Assembly (NCBI RefSeq): GCF_023150235.1
Contig: NZ_JAKLLH010000012.1
Span: forward strand, 97,626 to 161,625
From: Azonexus sp.
GTDB lineage: Bacteria > Pseudomonadota > Gammaproteobacteria > Burkholderiales > Rhodocyclaceae
Length of the DNA: 64,000 bases
Reading direction: 5' to 3'
Under the pieces are notes generated by a model. It did no database searches, was not told the DNA's origin, and saw only the letters and a list, made by a program, of their open reading frames with translations. Shown in pieces: positions 56,105-64,000 of this stretch (positions within the stretch are counted from its first letter, which is position 1; every line of letters starts with the position of its first letter). Position numbers and translations under genes: made by a program.

Positions 56105-57978
56105 AGCCCCAAGGCTACGCTGGCGGCAGGAATTCGGGACAGTACCGCGCCACCCGCCGCCCCTCCTTCACTATTGCCTTGATCGCCCTCTGCATCTGCT
56201 TGCTCGGACAAAAGCTGGCGCAGGACGAACGCGAGGACTACCGCCAGCGGGCCGAGCAAAACCTGCTCGATGTCGCCACGCTCAAGGCCTGGCAATTTGC
56301 CGAATGGCGGCGCGAACGAATCGCCGATGCTCAAACCTTGGCCGACAACCCCTTCCTCGCGCGCGAGGTGGCGGAGCTGCTGGCTGAAGCCCCGGATGCT
56401 GCCAGCGTCGCGGACGATCTGCGGCGACACCTCCGCTCCCTGCAGGAAAATTACCGCTACGAAGACATCCTGATCCTCGACGCCCGGGGCAGAACGCGTT
56501 TCAGCCTGACCGGGCAGGACGGCACGCAACACCTTCCCCTGAATACGCTACTTGCGGCCAGCAGCATCGGTGGACACAGCGAGCTATCCGACTTCCACCC
56601 CGTTCCCGGTAGCGACGACCTGCGCCTGCTCAGCATCGCCCCCCTCTCGAACGGAAGCGACGAAACCACCCGTCATGCCGATGCCTATATCGTCTTGCAA
56701 TCATCGCTGGAAAAATCGCTGCTGCCGCTACTGACCGAGCCAGCACTGGCCAATGACCGCGGAGCAAATTTCATCGTCCGCCACGAAGGGGAGCATTTGC
56801 ACCTGCTGGGCAAGCCCGGCCGCTCGGCCAGCGAGCGCCTGCAGCACCGCCTGCCACTGCAGGGCAGCGAGCTGCGCACGATATTGAACAGCGCCGCCGC
56901 ACGCACCCTGCGTACCGAAGATGCCCCCCTCACCGGTGGCCCGGCGCTCGTCGCCATCGCCGCCCCACTGGGCAGCGAGTGGCGAATCATCAGCATCGGC
57001 CGAATAACCGACGGAGAGCGCGAGGGCGAGCTGCCGCTATTCGCCCTGATGGCAACGATGGCGCTACTCCTCGCCGCAGCCCTGAGTTTTGCGTACGAAA
57101 GAAGGCAATGCCGCCCTTCGGCCATGGACGAAGCTGACGGAGCCGGCCTGCTGCCGAACGAAGACCTCCTCCCTGCCGCGGAAGCCACCCGTACGCCTCC
57201 CCCACCCGCTCCCCCGGGCAGCATGCCTCCGCCCCCCCTCCCGCCTCACTCCGCGGCACCTGCGGCAAGCCCGTTGCCGCCCCACGCCGCCTCCCCTTCC
57301 ATTACCCCTCCCGCAGCCCCCCCTCCCGCCCTCTCCGCCTCCGCCTTCATGCTCGAGGATCAGGGGCTTTCTCCCCTCATCGCCGCCGGCATCGATGTTC
57401 AGGCCGGCTTGCGCGTTGTCGCCGGCCGAGAAAAGCGCTACATCGAGCTCCTGGGCAAATACTTGGAACACCACCGCGACCTGGCGACGGAAATCGCCAC
57501 CTCCTGGCAGGCCGGGGATGCATCGGCAGCCAGAAAACTGGCTCACACGCTCAAGGGAGCCGCCGGCACGCTAGGACTGCAGACAGCGCACCTGGCGGCA
57601 AGCATGCTCGAACAAGCCCTGCGCGGTGAGGGAAAACAGGCAGTTCCGGCGCTGATTGCCGAACTGGAAAGAACTCACCGGGAACAATGCGCTGCCGTCG
57701 AGCAGTTTCTTCAACAAAATGCGGACCGAATCGATCCGGAAACCACTTCCGATGCCCCCACGGCCGCGCTGGAGCAACTCGAAGCGCTGCTCGCCGAGGA
57801 CGACATCCGCAGCAATGAATGCGCACGCCGCCTGCGCGCGCCCCTGTCCGTGCTGCTCGAGGCCGATCACGAACACTTCTGCCGCCTGATCGACCGTTTC
57901 GACTATCCGGCGGCACTCAAGCTGCTGCGCCCGGCCCTGCGGCGAGACACCGCAACCAAGCCGGACGAGACTTCGTAA
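56101..57978 (+). CDS. Membrane sensor with C-terminal HPt domain, no kinase core
   Basis: 625 residues: membrane helix 1 (about 24-40, FTIALIALCICLLGQK), a Cache-like periplasmic part (about 45-310), helix 2 (about 313-333), a proline-rich stretch (about 350-410, with PPPPAPPGS and PPPPLPPHS), an HPt domain (about 420-530, phospho-His H482 in AHTLKGAAGTLG) and a C-terminal helical tail. It has no HisKA, HATPase or REC domain, so phosphate must come from another kinase, or the kinase core was lost and replaced by the linker. It is coupled to the HD-GYP regulator by ATGA overlap. The C-terminal arrangement resembles that of hybrid kinases. Confidence 0.82.
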   Translation: MKPQGYAGGRNSGQYRATRRPSFTIALIALCICLLGQKLAQDEREDYRQRAEQNLLDVATLKAWQFAEWRRERIADAQTLADNPFLAREVAELLAEAPDAASVADDLRRHLRSLQENYRYEDILILDARGRTRFSLTGQDGTQHLPLNTLLAASSIGGHSELSDFHPVPGSDDLRLLSIAPLSNGSDETTRHADAYIVLQSSLEKSLLPLLTEPALANDRGANFIVRHEGEHLHLLGKPGRSASERLQHRLPLQGSELRTILNSAAARTLRTEDAPLTGGPALVAIAAPLGSEWRIISIGRITDGEREGELPLFALMATMALLLAAALSFAYERRQCRPSAMDEADGAGLLPNEDLLPAAEATRTPPPPAPPGSMPPPPLPPHSAAPAASPLPPHAASPSITPPAAPPPALSASAFMLEDQGLSPLIAAGIDVQAGLRVVAGREKRYIELLGKYLEHHRDLATEIATSWQAGDASAARKLAHTLKGAAGTLGLQTAHLAASMLEQALRGEGKQAVPALIAELERTHREQCAAVEQFLQQNADRIDPETTSDAPTAALEQLEALLAEDDIRSNECARRLRAPLSVLLEADHEHFCRLIDRFDYPAALKLLRPALRRDTATKPDETS

Positions 57979-58231
57979 GCTCGGTTCGCCCCGGCAAGAA
58001 TGGCCACCGTAGCCTTTTTTCCGGCTGCTGTTCGCGGATTTCGCCAATTTGACCTTTTTCTGAAATATCGATGCTCCATCATCATTTTTAGGTAATATCT
58101 CGGCTGTTCCTCCGAAAAGACCGGAACTGACCGCAAAGGCAGCTACCGTCTGCGTTGCCAGCTCTTTTCGGAAATCTGCATACCGTATCTGCGAGCCACG
58201 TCCGCACGTTCTATCCCGGAGTTGATCCACA

Positions 58232-58597
58232 ATGAAAACCATTTTCCTCGTTGACGATTCAGCCACCATCCTGCTCAGCATCTCCAACATCCTCTCCAAG
58301 GCCGGATATGCCACGGAAAAAGCTGGAAACGCCGAAGAGGCGCTGAAAAAATTCCAGGCAGGTGTCAAGATCGACCTGCTGATCACCGATCTCAACATGC
58401 CGGGAATGAACGGGATAGAGTTGATCAAGGAAGTACGCAAGTTGCCAAACTACCGTTTTGTACCCATTCTCTTCCTGACCACCGAATCGCAGCAATCGCG
58501 CAAGATGGAAGCCAAGGCCGCCGGCGCATCGGGCTGGATCGTCAAACCCGCCACTGCCGACGAGTTGCTGAACACCATCAAACTCGTCCTGCGCTGA
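58232..58597 (+). CDS. CheY-like response regulator
   Basis: A 121-residue single-domain receiver: FLVDDSAT, phospho-Asp in [16 protein letters not shown] near residue 54, LTTES and the K in IVKPAT. It heads the chemosensory group 8 bp before the MCP-like gene. The 253 bp before it hold no gene I can support. Confidence 0.92.
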   Translation: MKTIFLVDDSATILLSISNILSKAGYATEKAGNAEEALKKFQAGVKIDLLITDLNMPGMNGIELIKEVRKLPNYRFVPILFLTTESQQSRKMEAKAAGASGWIVKPATADELLNTIKLVLR

Positions 58598-58604
58598 TCG
58601 CCTC

Positions 58605-59909
58605 ATGACTCCGCCCCTCACCACGCACTCCGAGCCTTTTCCGGCCGAATATTTCAAGCGCGCCCTGCTGGTGGCAGCGATCGTGGCAGCGGGTGCCGCC
58701 GTGACGATCTATTACTTCAACGGCTGGTTCCACGAATCCCTGCTACCGATATTGGGACTCTCCTCGCCGGCCGGCGACGGACTGGGCGCGGCCCTGCTGG
58801 TGATCATTTCCTATGTTTCCCAGCGCATGGTTTCCTACGCTTTTTACCGGGACATGCTCTGCGGCCTCGCCAACGACCAGAAGGAAGTCTTCAGCAAGGT
58901 CTACGACGTCGAGAGCGTCGGCCAGGAAGTGGCCGACGAACTGGAAAGCATCCACGCCTTCAACGAGGTGTTGCGCAAACAGCTGCAGAGCATCGTCGAG
59001 GAAACCGAGGGTGCGGCCTATGCCATTACTTCCCGCCTGCAAACCATCGATGGCGTCGTTACCGACCTTGAATCCTTCATCACCCAAAGCACCGATGCCG
59101 CCAAGGCGATCGCCGAAAACTCGGAAGTGCAGATCGAGGGCAACCAGCGCCTGATCGGGCGCATGGGCGCCTACATCCAGCGGCGGATCGAAGACGCGGA
59201 AACCGACCGTCAGCGGATCGAGACCATCGTCCGCGAAGCCGACGAGCTGGGCAAGCTGGTACAGCTGATCCGCGAGATTTCCGGCCAGACCAACCTGCTG
59301 GCGCTCAACGCTGCCATCGAAGCCGCCCGTGCCGGCGAAGCGGGACGCGGTTTTGCCGTGGTTGCCGACGAAGTGCGCAAGCTGTCGGGCGAAACCGATA
59401 CCGCGGTAGACAAGATCAATCACGGCATCCGCTCGGTCGCGGAAAGCATACGCGCCCAGTTCCAGGACAAGCTGGCACAAAGCAACACCAATGCGGAACG
59501 CGCGGCGCTGACCGAATTCTCGGATCAACTGAACAATCTCGGCCGGCACTACCGGGAACTGCTGGAACACGATCTGACCATGGTCGACAAGGTCAGATCC
59601 TCCAGCGAGGCGCTGGCACGCATGTTCATGGATACCCTGGCCAGCGTGCAATTCCAGGACATCACGCGGCAACAGATCGAACAGGTTCTCAAGGCGCTCG
59701 ACATTCTCGACCAGCACGCCGCCAATCTGGCACGGCGCATCCGCGCCTCGGAAGGCGAGAATTTCACCTACACACCGCTGACCGAGCACCTGGACCAGTT
59801 GTACAGCCATTACGTGATGGACAAGCAGCGCAGCGATCACCAGCAGGCGCTGAATCACGAATCGTCGGCACCGGCTGGCGGTGGTTCGCAGAAAATCGAA
59901 TTGTTCTGA
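58605..59909 (+). CDS. MCP-like signalling protein with two N-terminal membrane helices
   Basis: 434 residues. Two short N-terminal helices (about 20-45 and 58-75) without a periplasmic sensor, a helical region, the MCP tip segment [20 protein letters not shown] and [18 protein letters not shown] near residues 225-265, then a long C-terminal helical part ([19 protein letters not shown]) ending in KIELF. The QFQD segment is typical of CheA/Hpt-linked MCP-like proteins. Sensory input, if any, is within the membrane or cytoplasm. Confidence 0.87.
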   Translation: MTPPLTTHSEPFPAEYFKRALLVAAIVAAGAAVTIYYFNGWFHESLLPILGLSSPAGDGLGAALLVIISYVSQRMVSYAFYRDMLCGLANDQKEVFSKVYDVESVGQEVADELESIHAFNEVLRKQLQSIVEETEGAAYAITSRLQTIDGVVTDLESFITQSTDAAKAIAENSEVQIEGNQRLIGRMGAYIQRRIEDAETDRQRIETIVREADELGKLVQLIREISGQTNLLALNAAIEAARAGEAGRGFAVVADEVRKLSGETDTAVDKINHGIRSVAESIRAQFQDKLAQSNTNAERAALTEFSDQLNNLGRHYRELLEHDLTMVDKVRSSSEALARMFMDTLASVQFQDITRQQIEQVLKALDILDQHAANLARRIRASEGENFTYTPLTEHLDQLYSHYVMDKQRSDHQQALNHESSAPAGGGSQKIELF

Positions 59910-59917
59910 GGAAAATC

Positions 59918-60223
59918 ATGAGCGACGTCAGCCATATCACCATCACCGAAGACCTGACCATCTACAACGCTCTTGAACTGAAACAACGCCTGATGGACGC
60001 GATCGAACAGGGTGGCGCGCTCGAGCTCGACCTGTCGCATGTTGCCGAGATCGATACCGCCGGCCTGCAGTTGCTGATCCTGGCCCAACGCGAGGCCAGC
60101 CGCCGCGACCGGACAATGAGTATCTGCGCCATGAGCGACAACGTCAGGCAGACCGTCGAGTTCTGCAACCTCTCCCGATTTCTTGGAAATGCAACGCTGA
60201 GCGGCACCCAGCCGACGGCATGA
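59918..60223 (+). CDS. STAS-domain protein
   Basis: A 101-residue stand-alone STAS (anti-sigma factor antagonist) domain with ALELDLSHVAEIDTAGLQLL; the serine usually phosphorylated in SpoIIAA is here D-T-A, so a Thr is available. It lies between the MCP-like gene and cheA; STAS proteins are seen in several alternative chemosensory clusters. Confidence 0.88.
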   Translation: MSDVSHITITEDLTIYNALELKQRLMDAIEQGGALELDLSHVAEIDTAGLQLLILAQREASRRDRTMSICAMSDNVRQTVEFCNLSRFLGNATLSGTQPTA

Positions 60224-60233
60224 GGCAAAGATC

Positions 60234-62408
60234 ATGGATGAACTTACCAGCGTCTTTATTCAGGAAGGCCGCGAGCAGTTGCAGGCCATGGAAAGTGGCC
60301 TGCTCGACCTGGAGCAGAACCCCGACAATCTCGATGGCATCAACAGCATCTTCCGGGCCGCGCATACGGTCAAGGGGGCTTCCGGCGTCATCGAGTGCCA
60401 CTTCATCGAAAGTTTCATGCACAAGGTCGAGAATGTGCTCGACCGTCTGCGCAATAACGAAATCGCCGTTTCCTCGGACCTGACCGGCATCCTGCTGCGC
60501 AGTTGCGATCAGCTCGGCGCCCTGATGGACGTGCTCGAAGCCGGGCAACCCGCCGCTCCAGCCGACATCCAGGCCAAGGGCGACGCCCTGCTGGTCGAAC
60601 TCGCGGTCTATACCAGCGGCGGACCAGCGGAGGCGGTGCTGGAAGTTGCCAGCGCGGACAATGCGGGCACTGCCGCGGTCAACACCGACAGCTGGCACAT
60701 TTCCGTCCGTTTTGGCCCGCATGTGCTGCGCGGCGGCATGGACCCGCTCTCCTTCATCCGCTACCTGGCCAGCCTGGGCGAGATTCTCGCGCTGGAAACC
60801 ATACCCGACGCCATGCCGGCAGTCGCCGAGATGGACCCCGAATCCTGCTATCTCGGCTTTGAAATCCGCCTCCAGACCCGCGCTTCCAAGGCCGACATCG
60901 AGCGTGTCTTCGATTTCTGCCGGGAGGATTGCGATCTGCGCATCCTGCCGCCGGACAGCAAGCTGGCCGAATACGTCAAGCTGATCCGCGAATTGCCGGA
61001 AGACGACATGCGCCTGGGCGAAATCCTTGTCCGCTGCGGCGCCCTGACGCAAGGCGAACTGGACGAAGGCCTGCAGTCGCAGCAGCACCCCGAAAGCGCC
61101 GGCCAGGCAATCGATACGCCACCGCACATCGGCGAAATCCTGGTCGACCAGAAGGTGGTCCACAAGGAACTCGTCGAGGCTGCCGTCAGCAAGCAGCAGC
61201 AGGTGAGCGAGAAAAAAGCCGTCGAAGCCCGCCTGATCCGGGTCCAGGCCGACAAGCTCGACCAGTTGATCGACCTCGTCGGCGAGCTGGTAATTGCCGG
61301 TGCCTCGGCCAACCTGCTGGCACAGCGCAGCGGCCAGAGCGACCTCGTCGAATCGACCTCGGTCCTGTCGCGGCTGGTCGAAAACATCCGCGACTCGGCC
61401 CTGCAGTTGCGCATGGTCCAGATTGGCGAAACCTTCACCCGCTTCAACCGCGTCGTGCGCGATGTTTCCAAGGAACTGGGCAAGGAAATCGACCTGGTGA
61501 TCAGCGGTGCCGAAACCGAGCTCGACAAGTCGGTGGTCGAGAAAATCGGCGACCCCCTGATGCACCTGGTGCGCAATTCGATGGATCACGGCATAGAAGC
61601 GCCCGATGCGCGTGTTGCCAAGGGCAAACCGCGCAACGGCACGCTGGCACTCAATGCCTACCACGATTCCGGCAGCATCGTCATCGAAGTCAGCGATGAC
61701 GGTGCCGGCCTGCCGCGCGACAAGATACTGAACAAAGCCATCGAAAAGGGGCTGGTGCAAGCAACGCAAACTCTGACCGACCAGGAAATCATCAACCTGA
61801 TCTGGGAGCCCGGTTTCTCCACCGCCGACAAGGTCACCAACCTCTCGGGGCGCGGCGTCGGCATGGATGTCGTCCGCCGCAACATCCAGGGCTTGCGCGG
61901 CAGTTGCGACGTTTCCAGCGTCGAGGGCGAAGGAGCCACCTTCACCATCCGCCTGCCGCTGACGCTGGCGATCATCGACGGATTCCTCGTCGGTGTCGGC
62001 CGCGCCGCCTACGTCATTCCGCTCGACATGGTGATCGAGTGCATCGAGCTGAAAACCAACACCGCCGACCGCGACTTCCTCAACCTGCGCGGCGAAGTCC
62101 TGCCCTTTGTCCGGCTGCGCGAGATGTTCGACATCCCTGGCGAGCGGCCGGCACGCGAGAACATCGTCGTCGTGCAATATGCCGGGATCGTCGTAGACCA
62201 GCTGATGGGCGAATTCCAGACCGTGATCAAGCCGCTGTCGAGCATTTTCCGCCACCTGCGCGGAATCGGCGGCTCGACCATCCTCGGCAGCGGTGAAGTC
62301 GCCTTGATCCTCGACGTACAAGCGCTGATCCAGCGCAATGCCCGTGCCGAAGAGCGCGAAATGAACGCCAGCAGCGGCCTGCTACGGTCAACCGCCGTCA
62401 ATCAGTGA
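60234..62408 (+). CDS. cheA: Chemotaxis histidine kinase CheA with MshEN-like motif pair
   Basis: 724 residues. P1/HPt with phospho-His H44 (IFRAAHTVKGASGV), a variable region (about 150-250, RFGPHVLRGGMDPLSFIRYL), two motifs of MshEN type at residues 260-283 (RLGEILVRCGALTQGE...) and 298-321 (HIGEILVDQKVV...), then P3 dimerisation, P4 HATPase (LVRNSMDHGIE, VSDDGAGLPRDKI, GRGVGMDVVRRNI) and a C-terminal CheW-like P5 domain (LAIIDGFLVGVGRAAYVIPL). All kinase motifs are intact. It lies 10 bp after the STAS gene and 24 bp before the MCP. Confidence 0.93.
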   Translation: MDELTSVFIQEGREQLQAMESGLLDLEQNPDNLDGINSIFRAAHTVKGASGVIECHFIESFMHKVENVLDRLRNNEIAVSSDLTGILLRSCDQLGALMDVLEAGQPAAPADIQAKGDALLVELAVYTSGGPAEAVLEVASADNAGTAAVNTDSWHISVRFGPHVLRGGMDPLSFIRYLASLGEILALETIPDAMPAVAEMDPESCYLGFEIRLQTRASKADIERVFDFCREDCDLRILPPDSKLAEYVKLIRELPEDDMRLGEILVRCGALTQGELDEGLQSQQHPESAGQAIDTPPHIGEILVDQKVVHKELVEAAVSKQQQVSEKKAVEARLIRVQADKLDQLIDLVGELVIAGASANLLAQRSGQSDLVESTSVLSRLVENIRDSALQLRMVQIGETFTRFNRVVRDVSKELGKEIDLVISGAETELDKSVVEKIGDPLMHLVRNSMDHGIEAPDARVAKGKPRNGTLALNAYHDSGSIVIEVSDDGAGLPRDKILNKAIEKGLVQATQTLTDQEIINLIWEPGFSTADKVTNLSGRGVGMDVVRRNIQGLRGSCDVSSVEGEGATFTIRLPLTLAIIDGFLVGVGRAAYVIPLDMVIECIELKTNTADRDFLNLRGEVLPFVRLREMFDIPGERPARENIVVVQYAGIVVDQLMGEFQTVIKPLSSIFRHLRGIGGSTILGSGEVALILDVQALIQRNARAEEREMNASSGLLRSTAVNQ

Positions 62409-62432
62409 TTTTCAGGAAGTTCGGGAGATAAC

Positions 62433-64000
62433 ATGCTCAATCACATGCGCATCGGCCAGCGACTGGCTGTCGGTTTCATTGTTCCCTTGCTCCTGATGGC
62501 GGCGATTGCCGCCGTCGGCACCTTGCGACTCAGCCAGCTGACCGACAACCTCGACCTGGTGATCAACGATCGCAATCAGAAAATCGCCCAGGCGAACGAT
62601 GTCGTCGACGCACTCAACGTCATTGCGCGGGCGATGCGCAATACCCTACTGGAAAGCGCGCCGGACAAGATCAAGCGCGAGCTCGACCGCATTGCCGAAC
62701 AGCGCAAGATCATCGGCGACCGGCTGGAAAAACTTGATGCCACCATCGCCACGCCACAAGGCAAGGAAGCCCTGAAAGCGATCAAGGAAATGCGCGCGGC
62801 CTACGTGCCACAACAAGACAGGTTCCTGGAACTGGTAAGCGCCGGCAAGCGTGACGAAGCCAGCAGCCTGATGCTCGGCACCATCCGCAAGCAGCAGGCC
62901 GATTACTTCAAGACCATCAACGACATGATCGCCCTGCTCAATGGCATTACCGCCAGCGAGGGCAAGGCCGCCATCGAAAATGCCCATGCCGCGCAAAAAC
63001 TGATGATCGGTCTGGCGATCCTGGCTGCCTTGCTCACCGTGATCTTTGCCGTGATCATCACCCGCAGCATTGCCCGCCCGGTAGCACAAGTGGCCGATGC
63101 CGCCAGCAAGATGGCCGAAGGCGATTTCAACTTCACCCTGAATTCCGACAACCGGGATGAAATCGGCGAGGTGGTACGCGCCGTCGCCGCCGTGCAGACC
63201 TCGGTCCAATCCATGTCGTCCGACGTCGGCGAACTGGTGCGCGCGGCCATTGCCGGCAAGCTCTCCACCCGCGCCGACACCAACCGGCACCAGGGTGATT
63301 TCAAGCAGATCGTGCAAGGCATCAACGCCACGCTCGACGCCGTGGTCGGTCCGCTGAATGTAGCCGCCGGCTACGTCGACCGTATCGCCCGGGGCGACGT
63401 GCCGCCAGCAATCACCGACAGCTACAACGGTGATTTCAATACCCTCAAGAACAATCTCAATACCTGCATCGCCGCCCTCAATACCCTGATTGCCGAAATG
63501 AACCGGATGTCGCAACAACACGACCTCGGCGACATCGACATCAGAATCGAAGAAGGCAACTTCCAGGGCGCCTACCGGGCAATGGCTCAAGGCGTCAATG
63601 AAATGGTCTTCGGCCACATTGCCGTCAAGAAAAAGGCCATGGCCTGCATCCGGGAATTCGGCGAAGGCAATATGGATGCAGCCTTGGAAACCTTCCCTGG
63701 CAAAAAGCGTTTCATCAACGAAACCATCGAACAGGTCAGGAAAAACATCAAGGCCTTGGTTGCCGATGCCAGGCTGCTCTCCGCTGCCGCTGTCGCCGGC
63801 AAGCTCGATACCCGTGCCGACGCCGCCCAGCACCAGGGCGATTTCCGCCGCATCGTCGAGGGCGTCAACGACACCCTCGACGCCGTCGTCTCCCCGATCC
63901 AGGACGTGCAGCGCGTGATGACCGCCATGGCCGCCGGCGACATGACCCAGACCATTTCCAAGTCCTACCAGGGCGATTTCGCCACCCTCAAGGATTCGAT
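62433..64000 (+). CDS. Methyl-accepting chemotaxis protein with repeated HAMP modules (cut by window edge)
   Basis: Open to the right edge; 522 codons present. Membrane helix 1 (about 10-30), a four-helix-bundle sensor (about 35-185), helix 2 (about 190-212), HAMP, then tandem HAMP-like modules: AGKLSTRADTNRHQGDFKQI and AGKLDTRADAAQHQGDFRRI are clear repeats about 175 residues apart. The C-terminal signalling domain lies beyond the window. GGGAG precedes the ATG. It probably belongs to the cheA cluster. Confidence 0.88.
   Translation, partial: MLNHMRIGQRLAVGFIVPLLLMAAIAAVGTLRLSQLTDNLDLVINDRNQKIAQANDVVDALNVIARAMRNTLLESAPDKIKRELDRIAEQRKIIGDRLEKLDATIATPQGKEALKAIKEMRAAYVPQQDRFLELVSAGKRDEASSLMLGTIRKQQADYFKTINDMIALLNGITASEGKAAIENAHAAQKLMIGLAILAALLTVIFAVIITRSIARPVAQVADAASKMAEGDFNFTLNSDNRDEIGEVVRAVAAVQTSVQSMSSDVGELVRAAIAGKLSTRADTNRHQGDFKQIVQGINATLDAVVGPLNVAAGYVDRIARGDVPPAITDSYNGDFNTLKNNLNTCIAALNTLIAEMNRMSQQHDLGDIDIRIEEGNFQGAYRAMAQGVNEMVFGHIAVKKKAMACIREFGEGNMDAALETFPGKKRFINETIEQVRKNIKALVADARLLSAAAVAGKLDTRADAAQHQGDFRRIVEGVNDTLDAVVSPIQDVQRVMTAMAAGDMTQTISKSYQGDFATLKDS

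Noticed and set aside
60144-62321. 725-codon open frame on the minus strand opposite cheA
   Set aside because: Antisense to an intact, motif-rich CheA, with no signal or domain of its own.

Overview
The window is a GC-rich stretch of a betaproteobacterial chromosome. The best guess is the Rhodocyclales (Dechloromonas/Azonexus-like), from the trxA-rho-rpmE order, the orn/M48 protease/rsgA neighbourhood, a DctSR-controlled C4-dicarboxylate locus, a SiaABCD signalling operon and many chemotaxis-type sensors. The placement is inferred from gene content and protein style, not from a search. I saw no rRNA, tRNA or CRISPR array.

Layout. 1-7.4 kb: end of an NnrS gene, rlmF, then an iron-uptake block on the minus strand (TonB receptor, diheme cytochrome c, small secreted protein, and a second siderophore receptor). 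7.9-17.7 kb: a type I restriction-modification island (hsdM, hsdS, hsdR). Extra genes are lodged between hsdM and hsdS (a truncated DUF1016 gene and an Abi/HEPN-like gene) and between hsdS and hsdR (a membrane protein, DUF2971, DUF3800). 17.7-21.8 kb: a 50-nt perfect hairpin, the wreck of a piuC/fiu pair, and a minus-strand operon for periplasmic or membrane iron handling (flavodoxin-type reductase, DUF4198, DUF2271, PepSY). 22-27 kb: trmJ, suhB, and cysD-cysN split by a Phd/VapC-type toxin-antitoxin pair. 27-36.7 kb: chemoreceptor, metallo-beta-lactamase-fold enzyme, a Fur-box-preceded EAL protein, a CBS/PAS/GAF protein with no kinase domain, and a hybrid histidine kinase. 36.8-48 kb: dctPQM TRAP transporter, dctA, divergent dctSR running directly into siaABCD. 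48-55 kb: trxA, rho, rpmE, a GT39-like membrane glycosyltransferase, orn, M48 protease, rsgA. 55-64 kb: HD-GYP regulator, a membrane sensor-HPt protein without a kinase core, then a chemosensory cluster (cheY, MCP-like, STAS, cheA, MCP running off the edge).

How it fits together. Three themes recur: iron acquisition under likely Fur control, C4-dicarboxylate uptake with its own two-component system, and c-di-GMP/surface-behaviour signalling (EAL, SiaD diguanylate cyclase, HD-GYP, MCPs, a CheA with MshEN-like motifs). The links seen in the DNA are a perfect 7-1-7 Fur-like box before the EAL gene, a TGATG overlap joining dctR to siaA, and three copies of a TGTGG-N4-CC(A/G)CA motif in front of dctP and in the dctA/dctS divergent region.

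Two further patterns stand out. A palindrome with core CGGTCGACCG occurs ten times, in terminators and inside reading frames. In the restriction island, each accessory gene between hsdM and hsdS starts on, and is followed by, a re-created copy of the hsdM 3' end, which looks like a cassette slot.
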